A stretch of DNA of 20,696 bases from an uncultured Oxalobacteraceae bacterium (GCA_946478765.1 CAMLDH010000025.1:1-20696); one strand, 5' to 3'; numbered from the stretch's first letter, positions 1 through 11,634 are shown. The notes: generated from the sequence alone by a model not told the origin. Program-made: numbers and translations.

Positions 1-80
1 GCAGTGCGGCGCGAATGTCGTTGAAACGTGCTCAAAATGAATGTGCAGGACGCTATTCGGAACTGATCGCATTGTTCAGC

Positions 81-1130
81 TTAACGCCGCCAGGCGAGGT
101 ATGCGGCAGTCAACGCCACTGCCATTGCGGAAGCAGAGCTCGCGAGCCATACGAACGTGCGTCCGCCGGTGGATGTCTTGGATAACACGTTTTGCGCTGC
201 CGCCGGAAGGGATTTGTTGATGCGGCGCGCGCGTCGTCGTTCGCGTGTCAGATAGCGTTTTACGTCCAGTGCCATTTCTTCCGCGCTTTGATAGCGCTTT
301 TCCAGCCGCTTGCTCATCGCTTTCATCACGATCTGGGACAGCGCCTTCGGTATCGCCGGATCGATGTCGTGTGGCGCCTGCGGCGCCTTGTAGGCGATCA
401 GTTGCAGAAGCTGGTCGGTCCCGGTCGAATGGAAAGGCTTGCGGCGGGCCAGCATCTCATACATCACCGCGCCCAGCGAATAGACATCCGTGCGTGGATC
501 GACTTCCCGCCCCAATGCCTGTTCGGGCGACATGTAATTGGGCGTGCCAAGCAGGTTGGTGCGAAATAGCGTGTACGGTTGATCGATATGTGCCGGTTGG
601 TCGGACACGCGGTTCGGTGCGCGCGCAATGCCGAAATCGACGACTTTCGGTTGCTGATCGCCGACCATGAAAATATTGGCCGGCTTGATATCGCGATGGA
701 TCACGCCTTTCTTGTGCGCATATTCGAGGGCATCGGCGATTTTCCAGATGATGGACGCGATCTCATCGGTGCTGAATTTATGCCCCTTGTCCAATAATTT
801 CCTGAGTTCGCGGCCCTGCAAATATTCCATTGCAATGAAGGTCATATTGCCTTCGCTCGATGCATCGTAGATGGTCACGATGTTGGGATGCGACAAGCGG
901 CCGGCGGCGCGCGCTTCGTTGATGAGTTGCTGCTCGTGCTGCCGTCTTTCGAGCGGCGTCAGCTGGTTGCTGAATGTCTTGATGGCGACATCGCGATCGA
1001 TAGTCGGGTCGTGTCCCAGATACACGGTGCCGGTTGAACCGCGGCCGAGCTCGCGCGTAATATAAAAACGCCCGATTCTGCTGATGGGGGAAGGCATGTG
1101 AGTCACGGGGGCGGCATAGGGCAATGTCAT
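81..1130 (-). CDS. Serine/threonine protein kinase with C-terminal membrane anchor
   Basis: A 349-residue Hanks-type kinase that should phosphorylate Ser/Thr on cytoplasmic proteins. All key motifs are visible: the glycine-rich loop GRGSTGTV (29-36), VAIK with the ATP-binding Lys51, the helix-C Glu72, the catalytic loop HRDIKPAN (144-151), DFG (164-166), and GTPNYMSPE at the end of the activation segment. After the kinase domain comes a basic stretch (RERRRARR) and one hydrophobic segment at about 326-347, so the protein is probably tail-anchored with the kinase in the cytoplasm. There is no PASTA or other periplasmic sensor. The ATG at 1130 has no clear Shine-Dalgarno; an in-frame ATG at 1097 (Met12) is an alternative start. 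The gene follows the acyltransferase gene on the same strand after 94 bp. Substrates cannot be inferred. Confidence 0.93.
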   Translation of the reverse strand: MTLPYAAPVTHMPSPISRIGRFYITRELGRGSTGTVYLGHDPTIDRDVAIKTFSNQLTPLERRQHEQQLINEARAAGRLSHPNIVTIYDASSEGNMTFIAMEYLQGRELRKLLDKGHKFSTDEIASIIWKIADALEYAHKKGVIHRDIKPANIFMVGDQQPKVVDFGIARAPNRVSDQPAHIDQPYTLFRTNLLGTPNYMSPEQALGREVDPRTDVYSLGAVMYEMLARRKPFHSTGTDQLLQLIAYKAPQAPHDIDPAIPKALSQIVMKAMSKRLEKRYQSAEEMALDVKRYLTRERRRARRINKSLPAAAQNVLSKTSTGGRTFVWLASSASAMAVALTAAYLAWRR

Positions 1131-1224
1131 GATGCCAAGAGCATGCCCTGAGGCAGCGTGACTTTCAAGTAGTTAAGGCGATTTCCTGAAAAGAAAATAC
1201 CTCCTAAGCATTTATTTCTGAAAA

Positions 1225-2370
1225 TTAACGAGCAGGGATTTTTCGGAAAGGATTGCTTTCATGTAATTCATCAATGTAGGAATCGATCCCGCCATGTTCC
1301 TGCTCCAGAAAGCGCTCGATTGCATCTGCAAATGCCGGTTGCGCCAGCCAATGTGCGGACCAGGTTTTTTGCGGCAGGAAACCGCGCGCCATCTTGTGCT
1401 CCCCCTGCGCGCCGCCTTCGAAGCATTGCATCCGCTGCGCGATGCAGAACTCCAGCGGCTGGTAATACGCGGTTTCAAAATGCAGGCAGGGCACCTCTTC
1501 GATCGCGCCCCAGTAGCGGCCATACAAGGTTTGATCGGTGTGGATCAATAGCGACGACGCGATCGGCTGGCCGTCGCGCTCGGCGACAATCAGCAGGATG
1601 TTTTGCGGCATGCCGGCGCCGATGCGCAGGAAGAATTCCAGCGTCAAATACGGCGTCGAATAGTGCGCAGCATAGGTTTGATCGTAACAACGTTTGAAGA
1701 AACGCCAATCGGCCTCGGTCGCCTTGGCGCCGGGCACCAAGCGGAAGGTAATGCCCGCTTCCTGTACCTTGCGGCGTTCGGCGCGGATATTCTTTCGTTT
1801 CTTGCGTTCCAGTCGCGCCAGAAAATCGTCGAAACTGTCGTAGCCTTCGTTCAACCAATGGAACTGGACACCGGTGCGCAACATGAAGCCCGCCTGTTTC
1901 AGCGCCTCCGCCTGCTCCTGCGGCGGATACAGGATGTGGGTGGAGGACAGGCCGTTCTCCTTTTGCAGCGAACACAGCGCCCCGATCAGCGCCGCCATCG
2001 ATGCGCTGTCTCGCGCCAGCAAGCGGCTGCCGGTCACCGGCGTAAACGGAATGGCCGACAACAGCTTGGGGTAATACTCAAGGCCGTGTCGTTGGTAGGC
2101 ATCGGCCCACGCCCAATCGAATACGTATTCGCCGTAGGAATGGGATTTCACGTACAGAGGCAGCGCGGCTTCCAGTTGATCGGCGCGCCACAGCGTCAGA
2201 TAGTGCGCTTGCCAGCCCGAGCGCGCGGAGGCGCAGCCTGTCTCGTGCAACGCGTCGAGGAACGCAAATGACAGGAAGGGATTGGCGTCCGCTTGCAGGC
2301 CGACCAGCGCATCCCATGCGGGCTGGCCGATTTCAGACAGAGAAGACACGATACGCGTGCGATAATTCAC
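1225..2370 (-). CDS. GNAT/FemAB-like acyltransferase (COG3146 family)
   Basis: A 381-residue protein of the COG3146 / FemAB_like (PF04339) family, related to GNAT and Fem-type peptidoglycan aminoacyltransferases. Recognisable family stretches are the N-terminal WDALVG...NPFLSFAFLDALHETG, the lysine/arginine-rich segment FLARLERKKRKNIRAERR in the middle, and the C-terminal FEGGAQGEHKMARGFLPQKTWSAHW. Length fits the family (about 375-395). The start is a GTG at 2370 with an AAGGCG-like Shine-Dalgarno about ten bases upstream; no nearby ATG is better placed. It is divergent from nadE with only 39 bp between the start codons, so their promoters must overlap or lie inside the neighbouring gene. 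The biochemical substrate is not established; 'peptidoglycan biosynthesis' is a family label rather than proof. Confidence 0.88.
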   Translation of the reverse strand: MNYRTRIVSSLSEIGQPAWDALVGLQADANPFLSFAFLDALHETGCASARSGWQAHYLTLWRADQLEAALPLYVKSHSYGEYVFDWAWADAYQRHGLEYYPKLLSAIPFTPVTGSRLLARDSASMAALIGALCSLQKENGLSSTHILYPPQEQAEALKQAGFMLRTGVQFHWLNEGYDSFDDFLARLERKKRKNIRAERRKVQEAGITFRLVPGAKATEADWRFFKRCYDQTYAAHYSTPYLTLEFFLRIGAGMPQNILLIVAERDGQPIASSLLIHTDQTLYGRYWGAIEEVPCLHFETAYYQPLEFCIAQRMQCFEGGAQGEHKMARGFLPQKTWSAHWLAQPAFADAIERFLEQEHGGIDSYIDELHESNPFRKIPAR

Positions 2371-2409
2371 TACTGGATTTCGCCTTATTACAAAGATTCA
2401 ATCGCCGCC

Positions 2410-4023
2410 ATGACAGTAAAAGTCGCCATCGCCCAAATCAACAGCATCGTCGGAGACCTTGCCGGCAATCGCACCAAAATCGTCGAATTTTCCCGCCGCG
2501 CCGCAGAGCAGGGCGCCGATATCGTATTGACGCCGGAATTGTCGCTGGCCGGCTATCCGCCGGAAGACCTGTTGTTGCGCCAATCATTCTACGCAAAAAC
2601 CGCAGACGCGTTTGATGCGCTCGCCGCTGATCTTGCCGCATTCAAAAATCTCCATGTGGTAATCGGCCATCCGGTGTTCCAGGACGGCGCACGCTTCAAT
2701 GCCGCGTCCGTCGTCGCCAACGGCAAACTGCTGGGCACGTATCGCAAGAGCGATTTGCCGAATGACACCGTGTTCGATGAAAAACGCTATTTTTCGCCGG
2801 GATCCGAGGCTTTCGTATTTACCGTGAAAGGCACGCGGTTCGGTCTCAATATTTGCGAAGACACGTGGTTCCCGCAGGCGCCGACGCGCGCCAGGCAGGC
2901 GGGTGCGCAGGTATTGCTGGTGCCGAACGGTTCGCCTTATCACATGAAAAAGCAGCATCTGCGGCATGACGTGATGCGCACCAATGTCACTTCGCAGGGA
3001 TTGGGCCTGGTGTATGCCAATCTGGTGGGGGGCCAGGATGAACTGATTTTCGATGGCAATTCATTCGTGATGAATGACAAGGGGGCGATCTGCGCGCAAC
3101 TGAAACACTTTGAAGAAGATTTGCAGATTGTCGAATTCGATGGCGCCCATCCGGTGCCTGGCAACATCGCCGTCGAGCTTTCGCTGGAGGCGCAGGTATA
3201 CAAGGCCTTGGTATTGGGTGTGCGCGATTACATCGGCAAGAATGGATTTCCCGGCGCTATCATCGGCTTGTCCGGCGGTGTGGATTCGGCGTTGACGCTG
3301 GCGATCGCGGTCGATGCGCTGGGCGCCGACAAGGTGCGCACCGTGATGATGCCGTCGCCGTATACCGCCGAAATCTCCTGGGCCGACTCGCGCGATATGG
3401 TGCAGCGAGTCGGCGTACGGTACGATGAAGTATCGATTAATGACTGTTTTTCAGCATTTCGCAAAACGCTGGCAGATGAATTCAAGGGCTTGCCGGAAGA
3501 CGCCACCGAAGAAAACATCCAGGCCCGTATCCGCGGCACGATATTGATGGCCTTGTCGAACAAGCACGGTTCGATTGTGCTGACCACGGGTAACAAGAGC
3601 GAAATGGCGGTGGGTTACTGCACGCTGTATGGCGACATGGCGGGTGGTTTCGCGGTCATCAAGGATATTGCAAAAACGTTGGTGTACCGCTTGTGCGAGT
3701 ACCGTAATAAAATTTCCGATGTGATTCCACAACGCATTCTGACTCGCGCACCGTCTGCCGAGTTGCGCCCGGATCAAACAGATCAGGATTCGCTGCCGCC
3801 TTACGAGGTGCTGGATGCGATCATGCAGATGTACATGGAAGAAAACCAGGGCATCGCCGAGATACTCGCCGCCGGATATCGCAAGGAAGATGTGGAGCGC
3901 GTGACGCGTCTCATCAAGATCAATGAATACAAGCGGCGTCAGGCGCCGGTCGGCATTCGCGTTACGCACCGCGCTTTCGGGCGCGACTGGCGTTATCCGA
4001 TCACATCACGATTTCGTGAGTAA
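2410..4023 (+). CDS. nadE: Glutamine-dependent NAD+ synthetase
   Basis: A 537-residue two-domain enzyme that amidates nicotinate adenine dinucleotide to NAD+ using ATP and glutamine, the last step of NAD synthesis in the cytoplasm. The N-terminal nitrilase-type glutaminase domain carries the catalytic triad Glu43 (TPELSLAGYPPEDLL), Lys113 (YRKSDLPN) and Cys149 (LNICEDTW). The C-terminal synthetase domain has the PP-loop SGGVDS at 288-293, followed by TTGNKSEMAVGYCTLYGDMAGGF-type family sequence (written here only in part as TTGNKSE and YGDMAGG). The ATG at 2410 was chosen because MTVKVAIAQINSIVGD is the typical start of the family; the frame stays open 39 codons further upstream, into the divergent acyltransferase gene. 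Length matches bacterial glutamine-dependent NadE. Confidence 0.97.
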   Translation: MTVKVAIAQINSIVGDLAGNRTKIVEFSRRAAEQGADIVLTPELSLAGYPPEDLLLRQSFYAKTADAFDALAADLAAFKNLHVVIGHPVFQDGARFNAASVVANGKLLGTYRKSDLPNDTVFDEKRYFSPGSEAFVFTVKGTRFGLNICEDTWFPQAPTRARQAGAQVLLVPNGSPYHMKKQHLRHDVMRTNVTSQGLGLVYANLVGGQDELIFDGNSFVMNDKGAICAQLKHFEEDLQIVEFDGAHPVPGNIAVELSLEAQVYKALVLGVRDYIGKNGFPGAIIGLSGGVDSALTLAIAVDALGADKVRTVMMPSPYTAEISWADSRDMVQRVGVRYDEVSINDCFSAFRKTLADEFKGLPEDATEENIQARIRGTILMALSNKHGSIVLTTGNKSEMAVGYCTLYGDMAGGFAVIKDIAKTLVYRLCEYRNKISDVIPQRILTRAPSAELRPDQTDQDSLPPYEVLDAIMQMYMEENQGIAEILAAGYRKEDVERVTRLIKINEYKRRQAPVGIRVTHRAFGRDWRYPITSRFRE

Positions 4024-4074
4024 GCATGTATAAATCTGCGTGCGCTTGATGAATTTGAACCAGTGTGGAATTAA

Positions 4075-4587
<513 letters not shown>

Positions 4588-4616
4588 ATCGAATGACTCA
4601 GGTACATGAGCTTGAA

Positions 4617-4699
4617 GTAGGATGGGTAGAGCGCAGCGAAACCCATCAGTACCCTGATTGCGGCCATTGATGGGTTTCGCTGCGCTCTACCCATCCTAC
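4617..4699. repeat. REP/BIME-like perfect 32-bp inverted repeat
   Basis: Arms 4617-4648 and 4668-4699 are perfect reverse complements (32/32) around a 19-base spacer. The arm begins GTAGGATGGGTAGAGCGCAG. This sequence is well known as a dispersed repeat in many Proteobacteria and often yields spurious peptides containing GWVERSE or MGFAALYPSY. It lies between the convergent glnB and the TRIC-family gene and may stop transcription from both sides, although there is no T-tract. Confidence 0.88.
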
Positions 4700-4734
4700 A
4701 ATTCTACTTTGTACCCAGGCTACGGGCTGGATAT

Positions 4735-5337
4735 TCATTCAAGTCGTACGCCCTTGGCCCACGTCGTCAACCGCAACGCGCAAATCACCAGCGCACTCGA
4801 CCACAAGGAAAAATCCGGCGGCATGCCGGTTTTCTGCATCAGCAAATAAACCCAACATCCGAGAAACGCGCAGACCGCATACGGCTTGCCGTCGCGCAGT
4901 ACCATCGGAATCTCGTTGCACACAATATCCCGCAGTACACCGCCGAAAATGCCGGTGATCACGCCCATCATGGACGCGATGAACAGCGGCATGCCTGCCG
5001 CTTGCGCTTCGGCGACGCCGGCAATCGAAAATAAGCCCAGTCCCAATGCATCGGCGATTACGATCAGGCGTTCCGACACGATTTTGCGCAAGGTGCGAAT
5101 CAAGGGTGTGGCGATCAATGCCAGGACAAAAATCAAAATCGCGTATTCCTGATGCGTGACCCAAAATAACGGGCGCTTGTCGAGCAGGATATCGCGCAGC
5201 GTACCGCCGCCGAATGCGGTGATGAATGCAACGGTGAATACACCGACCAGGTCCATCTTCTTGCTGCGCGCTTCAATGAAGCCGGAGAAGGCGCCGATCA
5301 GGATCGCGAGGATTTCGATGATTTTGATCAGGGTCAT
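4735..5337 (-). CDS. TRIC-family (UPF0126) membrane channel protein
   Basis: A 200-residue inner-membrane protein with about seven hydrophobic segments, made of two repeats of the UPF0126/TRIC unit. The first repeat has AFGGGTLRDILL (roughly residues 42-53) and the second IFGGVLRDIVCNEIP, the glycine-rich kinked segments typical of trimeric cation channels. In bacteria these channels conduct potassium or other monovalent cations in vitro; the physiological role is open. Length agrees with YicG-type relatives. It is the last gene of a minus-strand run trxB, smr, TRIC; the gap to the Smr gene is 50 bp, so co-transcription is likely. No strong Shine-Dalgarno precedes the ATG at 5337. Confidence 0.92.
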   Translation of the reverse strand: MTLIKIIEILAILIGAFSGFIEARSKKMDLVGVFTVAFITAFGGGTLRDILLDKRPLFWVTHQEYAILIFVLALIATPLIRTLRKIVSERLIVIADALGLGLFSIAGVAEAQAAGMPLFIASMMGVITGIFGGVLRDIVCNEIPMVLRDGKPYAVCAFLGCWVYLLMQKTGMPPDFSLWSSALVICALRLTTWAKGVRLE

Positions 5338-5387
5338 GCGTTGGATGCGCCGTTAGAGTTGCGGACTTGATGGATTATGGGAGGTTC

Positions 5388-6032
5388 TCAGCTATGGGCC
5401 TTCAGCAAAACAACCAGTGCGCCAGCGCCGCCATCGGCTGCGCGCGCCTGACAAAACGCGATGACTTCTTCTTTTTGCACCAGCCAGTTGCGTACCTTGT
5501 TCTTCAATACCGGTTCCTTGTTGATGGAACCAAGGCCTTTGCCATGAATGACGCGTACGCAACGCACGCCGCGCTTGCCGGCATTGCGCAGAAATTCCGC
5601 CAGCGCTTCGCGCGCTTCTTCGGTGCGCAGCCCGTGCAGGTCGAGCTGGCTTTGAATCACCCAATGGCCGCGCCGTAATTTGCGCAGCGTGTCCGGGCCA
5701 ATGCCATTGCGCGCAAAGCTCAATGCTTCATCGGTATCGAGCAGCGTTTCGACACTGAACTCATCCGACAGCGATTCCTGCAATGCCGCCTGCTCGTCCG
5801 CCATATGTTGTTTTGCGACCGGTAGCGGGCGCGGTGCGATCACCACGATTTTGTCCGCAGGCGCCAGCGGTGCGACATCGCCGACGCTGCGGCGGAACAG
5901 GTCGGCATCGACCTCCGCCTGCTTTTCACGGCGCAGGCGCTCGGCATCCGCCGCCTGGCGTGCTTCCTCCTGCGCTTTCAAATCCTTGCGCAGCGATTTG
6001 AGCGCCGAGAAATCCTTGATGGGGCTAGACAT
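5388..6032 (-). CDS. Smr-domain protein (SmrB/YfcN-like)
   Basis: A 214-residue protein with a charged, probably helical N-terminus (about 10-45, rich in Lys, Arg, Glu and Ala) and a C-terminal Smr domain. The domain shows LDLHG at 130-134 and HGKG at 163-166, the two conserved motifs of Smr nucleases. In E. coli the related SmrB cleaves mRNA between collided ribosomes, and that role is a fair family-level guess here; other Smr proteins act on DNA. The gene lies 38 bp downstream of trxB on the same strand, in a likely operon. The ATG at 6032 gives the expected MSSP-type start and a normal length. Confidence 0.9.
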   Translation of the reverse strand: MSSPIKDFSALKSLRKDLKAQEEARQAADAERLRREKQAEVDADLFRRSVGDVAPLAPADKIVVIAPRPLPVAKQHMADEQAALQESLSDEFSVETLLDTDEALSFARNGIGPDTLRKLRRGHWVIQSQLDLHGLRTEEAREALAEFLRNAGKRGVRCVRVIHGKGLGSINKEPVLKNKVRNWLVQKEEVIAFCQARAADGGAGALVVLLKAHS

Positions 6033-6070
6033 GGTGCGTTCAGTTCACGTTGAATGTGAAAGCGGAAATC

Positions 6071-7051
<981 letters not shown>

Positions 7052-7098
7052 TTAGAAGATGAGGCTGGCTAAGATGGCAAAACGAGCAATTAATAGGG

Positions 7099-7128
7099 TA
7101 TATATGTCGCCGCTACTCGAAATTTCAA
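7099..7128 (-). promoter_or_regulatory. Probable sigma-70 promoter of trxB
   Basis: Read on the minus strand there is TTGAAA (7128-7123), an 18-base spacer, and TATATA (7104-7099). Both hexamers are close to consensus. The start of transcription would fall near 7090, about 65 bases before the trxB ATG. No equally good promoter was found for ftsK in the same intergenic region. Confidence 0.6.
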
Positions 7129-7272
7129 CCGGATGGGGATTATTAAGCCCGAAAACTGGTTAAGATTATAGACGAACATGCCACGCCGGCACGGGTGGCA
7201 GCATCAAAGAATGCCCGATACCGGCGGCATGCGTGAAATCAGCTTTATATTGGCGCCGACGCGCCCGGATTT

Positions 7273-9603
7273 ATGACAAAAACAAGCCAAGCCTATACCC
7301 GCAACACCAATCCGGCAGATGCGCAGCCGCTGCCCAACCGGCTGGTGCGCCTGTTATCCGAAGCGCGCTGGTTCGTGCTCGCGGCCGTGACACTGTATCT
7401 GGTCCTTATTTTCCTGACGTATTCGAAAGTCGATCCGGGATGGTCGCAGGCGAATGTCGTGCCGAAGCTGAATAACTGGGGCGGGCGCATCGGTGCATGG
7501 CTGGCCGACCTGATGCTGTTCATCTTCGGTTTTTCCGCATGGTGGTGGTGCGTGCTGCTGCTGCGTTCCGTGATGACCGGATACCGGCGCTTGTCGCAAA
7601 AATTTCTGCTGCAAAAAGAACCCGAGCCGGAGCACCGCCATGAGGGCATGATTCGCGCTGTGGGATTCATGTTGCTGATCATCGGCAGCGTCGCGCTTGA
7701 ATACCTGCGCATGTACTCACTGAAAGCGCAATTGCCGCGTGCACCGGGCGGCGTGCTGGGCGAATTGATCGGCGGCGCCGCGCTCAATGCATTGGGCTTT
7801 ACCGGCGCCACCCTGTTCCTGCTGCTGCTGTTCGGCCTCGGCTTCAGTCTGTTTTTTCATGTGTCGTGGCTGGCGGTCGCGGAGCGCATCGGCGGCGCGA
7901 TCGAGATCATGGTCGAAGGCATCAAGACTTTATACGCAGCACGCGAGGATCGCAAAGTCGGCATTGTCGCCGCCGTAAAGCGTGAAGAAGTCGTGGTGCA
8001 GGAGCGTGCAAAAATTGTCGTGGCGCCGCCGATCCGCATCGAGCCGCAAATCGTCGCAGTGCCGAAATCCGAGCGTATCGAAAAGGAAAGGCAGGTGTCG
8101 CTCTTCAACGATCTGCCGGACACCAATTTGCCGCCCTTGTCGCTGCTCGATGAGCCGCCGCAGATCCAGGAAACGGTCAGCATCGAAATCCTGGAATTCA
8201 CCAGTCGCCTGATCGAGAAAAAACTGTCCGACTTCGGCGTCGACGCCAAGGTGGTCGCCGCCTACCCGGGACCGGTGATCACCCGTTACGAAATCGAGCC
8301 CGCCACCGGTGTGAAAGGCAGTCAGATCGTCGGCCTGGCGCGCGACTTGGCGCGCTCGCTGTCGCTGACATCGATTCGCGTGGTGGAGACGATTCCCGGC
8401 AAGAATTTCATGGGACTGGAGTTGCCGAATCCGAAGCGGCAGATCGTGCGCTTGACCGAAATCCTGGGTTCTAAAGTCTATAACGACAGTTCGTCGAGCC
8501 TCACCATCGCGCTCGGCAAGGATATCGCCGGCAATCCGGTCATCGCCGATCTGGCGAAGATGCCGCACTTGCTGATTGCCGGTACCACCGGCTCGGGTAA
8601 ATCGGTCGGCATCAATGCGACCATTCTTTCGCTGCTGTACAAGTCCGATCCGAACTTCGTACGCATGATCCTGATCGATCCGAAAATGCTTGAAATGTCG
8701 GTGTATGAAGGCATTCCGCATTTGCTCGCGCCGGTCGTGACCGACATGCGCCAGGCCGGTCACGCATTGAACTGGGCGGTGGCCGAGATGGAACGGCGCT
8801 ACAAGTTGATGTCCAAGCTCGGCGTGCGCAATCTGGCCGGCTACAATCAGAAGATCGTGGAAGCCGACAAGCATGAACAGAAGATTCCGAATCCGTTCAG
8901 CCTGACGCCGGATGCGCCGGAGCCTTTGGATAAACTGCCGACCATCGTCATCATCATCGACGAGTTGGCCGACCTGATGATGGTGGTCGGCAAAAAGGTC
9001 GAAGAGTTGATCGCGCGTATTGCGCAAAAGGCGCGCGCCGCCGGCATCCATCTGATCCTGGCCACGCAGCGCCCATCGGTCGACGTCATCACCGGCTTGA
9101 TCAAGGCGAATATCCCGACCCGCATCGCGTTCCAGGTCAGCAGCAAGATCGACTCGCGCACCATTCTCGATCAGATGGGTGCGGAGGCGCTGCTCGGCAT
9201 GGGCGACATGCTGTATATGCCGCCCGGTACCGGCTTGCCGGTGCGCGTGCATGGCGCGTTCGTCTCCGATGAAGAAGTGCACCGCGTGGTGCAGCACCTG
9301 AAGGCGCAAGGGGAACCGAATTATATTGAAGGCATCTTAGAAGGTGGTGTCGCGGAGGAGGGCGCCGATGGCGCATTGAGCGGCGAAGGCGGCGGCGAGG
9401 CCGACCAGCTATACGACCAGGCGGTGGCCGTCGTGCTCAAGAATCGCCGCGCATCGATCTCGCTGGTGCAGCGGCATTTGCGCATCGGCTACAATCGCGC
9501 GGCGCGCTTGCTGGAGCAGATGGAGCAAAGCGGCCTGGTATCCACAATGCAATCCAACGGCAACCGGGAAATCCTGGTGCCGGCAGGTAATACAGCTGAA
9601 TAG
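7273..9603 (+). CDS. ftsK: DNA translocase FtsK
   Basis: A 776-residue septal DNA pump that clears and dimer-resolves chromosome termini during division. The N-terminus has four hydrophobic membrane segments (about 30-50, 76-100, 125-145 and 170-200). A fairly short linker rich in Val, Glu, Arg and Pro follows. The RecA-like motor has the Walker A GTTGSGKS at 437-444 and Walker B IIIDELAD with Asp563/Glu564. The C-terminal winged-helix gamma domain (from about 711, DQLYDQAV...[25 protein letters not shown] in part) reads KOPS sequences and contacts XerD. Length is typical of the short-linker FtsK of Burkholderiales. It is followed by lolA after eight bases and starts the conserved ftsK-lolA-rarA-serS run. 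Confidence 0.97.
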   Translation: MTKTSQAYTRNTNPADAQPLPNRLVRLLSEARWFVLAAVTLYLVLIFLTYSKVDPGWSQANVVPKLNNWGGRIGAWLADLMLFIFGFSAWWWCVLLLRSVMTGYRRLSQKFLLQKEPEPEHRHEGMIRAVGFMLLIIGSVALEYLRMYSLKAQLPRAPGGVLGELIGGAALNALGFTGATLFLLLLFGLGFSLFFHVSWLAVAERIGGAIEIMVEGIKTLYAAREDRKVGIVAAVKREEVVVQERAKIVVAPPIRIEPQIVAVPKSERIEKERQVSLFNDLPDTNLPPLSLLDEPPQIQETVSIEILEFTSRLIEKKLSDFGVDAKVVAAYPGPVITRYEIEPATGVKGSQIVGLARDLARSLSLTSIRVVETIPGKNFMGLELPNPKRQIVRLTEILGSKVYNDSSSSLTIALGKDIAGNPVIADLAKMPHLLIAGTTGSGKSVGINATILSLLYKSDPNFVRMILIDPKMLEMSVYEGIPHLLAPVVTDMRQAGHALNWAVAEMERRYKLMSKLGVRNLAGYNQKIVEADKHEQKIPNPFSLTPDAPEPLDKLPTIVIIIDELADLMMVVGKKVEELIARIAQKARAAGIHLILATQRPSVDVITGLIKANIPTRIAFQVSSKIDSRTILDQMGAEALLGMGDMLYMPPGTGLPVRVHGAFVSDEEVHRVVQHLKAQGEPNYIEGILEGGVAEEGADGALSGEGGGEADQLYDQAVAVVLKNRRASISLVQRHLRIGYNRAARLLEQMEQSGLVSTMQSNGNREILVPAGNTAE

Positions 9604-9611
9604 GAAGAATT

Positions 9612-10286
9612 TTGACTCAAGCTTCAAATACAGAAAATACAGAACGAAATTTTCGCAGATGGCCTGCGCAGTTTTTAACAGCCGTCTTTCTCGCATCTGC
9701 ACCATGGATGGCAAACGCATCCGCGCTGGATCAATTCAGATCTTTCGTCGCGACCACGAAAGCGGCCAAAGGCGAATTCACACAACGTCTGGTGAAAGCC
9801 GACAGTGCCGGTGGCGCGAAAATGTCGAATCCATCTAGCGGCACCTTCATGTTCGCGCGCCCCGGAAAATTCATCTGGACCTATCAAAAGCCTTACGAAC
9901 AGCTGTTGCAGGCCGATGGTGAAAATCTCTATATCTACGACAAGGATTTGAACCAGGTCACGGTCAAGAAACTCGGTAATGCACTTGGCTCATCGCCGGC
10001 CGCGATCCTGTTCGGCAGCAATGATCTGGAAAAGAATTTCACCTTGAAGGAAGCCGGTGCCAAAGACGGGCTGGAGTGGCTGGAAGCGACGCCGAAGACC
10101 AAGGACACGACGTTCGACCATATCGGCATCGGCTTGAAAGACGGCGTGCCGCAGGCGATGGAATTGCGCGATTCATTCGGGCAGGTGTCGCTGCTGTCGT
10201 TCAAGAAATTCGACAAAAATCCTGCGATAACGGCGGAGCAATTCAAGTTTGTGGCGCCGAAAGGCACGGACGTTTTTCAACAATAA
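9612..10286 (+). CDS. lolA: Outer-membrane lipoprotein carrier protein LolA
   Basis: A 224-residue periplasmic chaperone that carries lipoproteins from the LolCDE complex to LolB at the outer membrane. A signal peptide is visible ([24 protein letters not shown] then LDQF), with cleavage probably after residue 38. The mature part has family features such as [31 protein letters not shown] and [12 protein letters not shown]. The best start is a TTG at 9612, preceded by AGGAAG at 9602-9607; the first ATG in frame lies inside the signal peptide. The start is eight bases after the ftsK stop, implying translational coupling. The position between ftsK and rarA is the same as in E. coli. Confidence 0.94.
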   Translation: MTQASNTENTERNFRRWPAQFLTAVFLASAPWMANASALDQFRSFVATTKAAKGEFTQRLVKADSAGGAKMSNPSSGTFMFARPGKFIWTYQKPYEQLLQADGENLYIYDKDLNQVTVKKLGNALGSSPAAILFGSNDLEKNFTLKEAGAKDGLEWLEATPKTKDTTFDHIGIGLKDGVPQAMELRDSFGQVSLLSFKKFDKNPAITAEQFKFVAPKGTDVFQQ

Positions 10287-10341
10287 ATTCACGATTCCAA
10301 GAATGCAGGAGAGGTGCAGCGTCCCTCATCCTGCGAACGCC

Positions 10342-11634
10342 ATGACTTCAATTCCACTCGCAGAACGCCTTCGCCCAAAATCGCTCGACGACGTAATCGG
10401 TCAGCAGCATCTGCTCGCCTCCGGCAAACCGCTACGTGTCGCATTCGAATCGGGCGAACCGCATTCGATGATCCTGTGGGGGCCGCCCGGTGTCGGCAAG
10501 ACCACGCTGGCGCGTCTGATGGCGGACAGCTTTCAGGCGGAATTCATCGCGTTGTCGGCAGTGCTGTCGGGCGTGAAGGATATCCGCGAAGCGGTCGAGC
10601 GGGCGCAAGTCACGCGCGCCAATTCCGGCCGCCGCACCATTCTGTTTGTCGATGAAGTCCATCGTTTCAATAAAAGTCAGCAGGATGCTTTCTTGCCGCA
10701 TGTCGAGAGCGGGTTGTTTACATTTATCGGCGCGACAACGGAGAATCCCTCGTTCGAAGTGAATGGCGCCTTATTGTCGCGGGCATCCGTTTATGTACTG
10801 AAGTCGCTGACGGAGGATGATCTCGCTGCGTTGGTGGATCGCGCATGCAAAGATGAACTGGATGGTCTTGGCTTTACAGCGGATGCAAAGGAGACGCTGA
10901 TTGCCAGTGCCGACGGCGATGGCCGCAAGCTGCTGAACAATCTGGAAATCGTCGCTCGTGCGGCGCAAGCAAAGGCGCGGCGGGAGGTCGATGCGCCGCT
11001 GCTGGCCGAATGCCTGGGCGATGCATTGCGCCGCTTTGATAAGGGCGGCGATGCATTTTACGATCAGATTTCAGCGCTGCATAAATCGGTGCGAGGTTCC
11101 AATCCGGATGCGTCGCTGTACTGGTTCGTACGCATGCTCGATGGCGGCGCCGATCCGCGTTATCTGGCGCGCCGTATCATTCGCATGGCGTCCGAGGATA
11201 TCGGTCTGGCTGATCCGCGCGCATTGCGCCTGGCGCTGGATGCGGCGGAAACCTACGAACGTCTTGGTTCGCCGGAGGGGGAGCTGGCATTGGCGCAGGC
11301 GGTGGTGTACTTGGCGTGCGCGGCCAAGTCGAATGCGGTTTACAAGGCGTATAACGCGGCGCGTGCGTTCGTTGCCAAGGACAAGTCGCGGCCGGTGCCG
11401 GAGCATTTGCGCAATGCGCCGACCAAGCTGATGAAGGAGCTTGGGTATGGCAAGTTGTATCGATATGCGCATGATGAGCCGGATGCGTATGCGGCAGATG
11501 AGACGTATTTGCCGGAGGGGGTAACGGAGCGGTGGTATCAGCCTGTGCCGCGCGGGCTGGAAGGGAAGATTGGCGAGAAGCTGGCGTATTTGAAGTCGCT
11601 GGATCAGGCTGCTCGAAAGAATGACAAAAAATAG
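10342..11634 (+). CDS. rarA: Replication-associated recombination protein A (AAA+ ATPase, MgsA)
   Basis: A 430-residue clamp-loader-like ATPase that acts at stalled forks and ssDNA ends. The N-terminus [21 protein letters not shown] is family-typical. Walker A GPPGVGKT is at 47-54, Walker [10 protein letters not shown] at 101-109 with Asp104/Glu105, and the sensor region [12 protein letters not shown] follows. The C-terminal tetramerisation part includes [18 protein letters not shown] and [16 protein letters not shown]. The ATG at 10342 was chosen from this homology; a GGAGAGG at 10308-10314 is about 27 bases upstream, too far to be ideal. An in-frame ATG at 10303 would add 13 residues, but that codon precedes the Shine-Dalgarno-like motif. 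The gene is 55 bp downstream of lolA. Confidence 0.95.
   Translation: MTSIPLAERLRPKSLDDVIGQQHLLASGKPLRVAFESGEPHSMILWGPPGVGKTTLARLMADSFQAEFIALSAVLSGVKDIREAVERAQVTRANSGRRTILFVDEVHRFNKSQQDAFLPHVESGLFTFIGATTENPSFEVNGALLSRASVYVLKSLTEDDLAALVDRACKDELDGLGFTADAKETLIASADGDGRKLLNNLEIVARAAQAKARREVDAPLLAECLGDALRRFDKGGDAFYDQISALHKSVRGSNPDASLYWFVRMLDGGADPRYLARRIIRMASEDIGLADPRALRLALDAAETYERLGSPEGELALAQAVVYLACAAKSNAVYKAYNAARAFVAKDKSRPVPEHLRNAPTKLMKELGYGKLYRYAHDEPDAYAADETYLPEGVTERWYQPVPRGLEGKIGEKLAYLKSLDQAARKNDKK

Noticed and set aside
7930..9309. Long minus-strand open frame of 459 codons inside ftsK
   Set aside because: Antisense shadow of a well-supported conserved gene in biased codon use; His/Asp/Arg-rich composition typical of such shadows.
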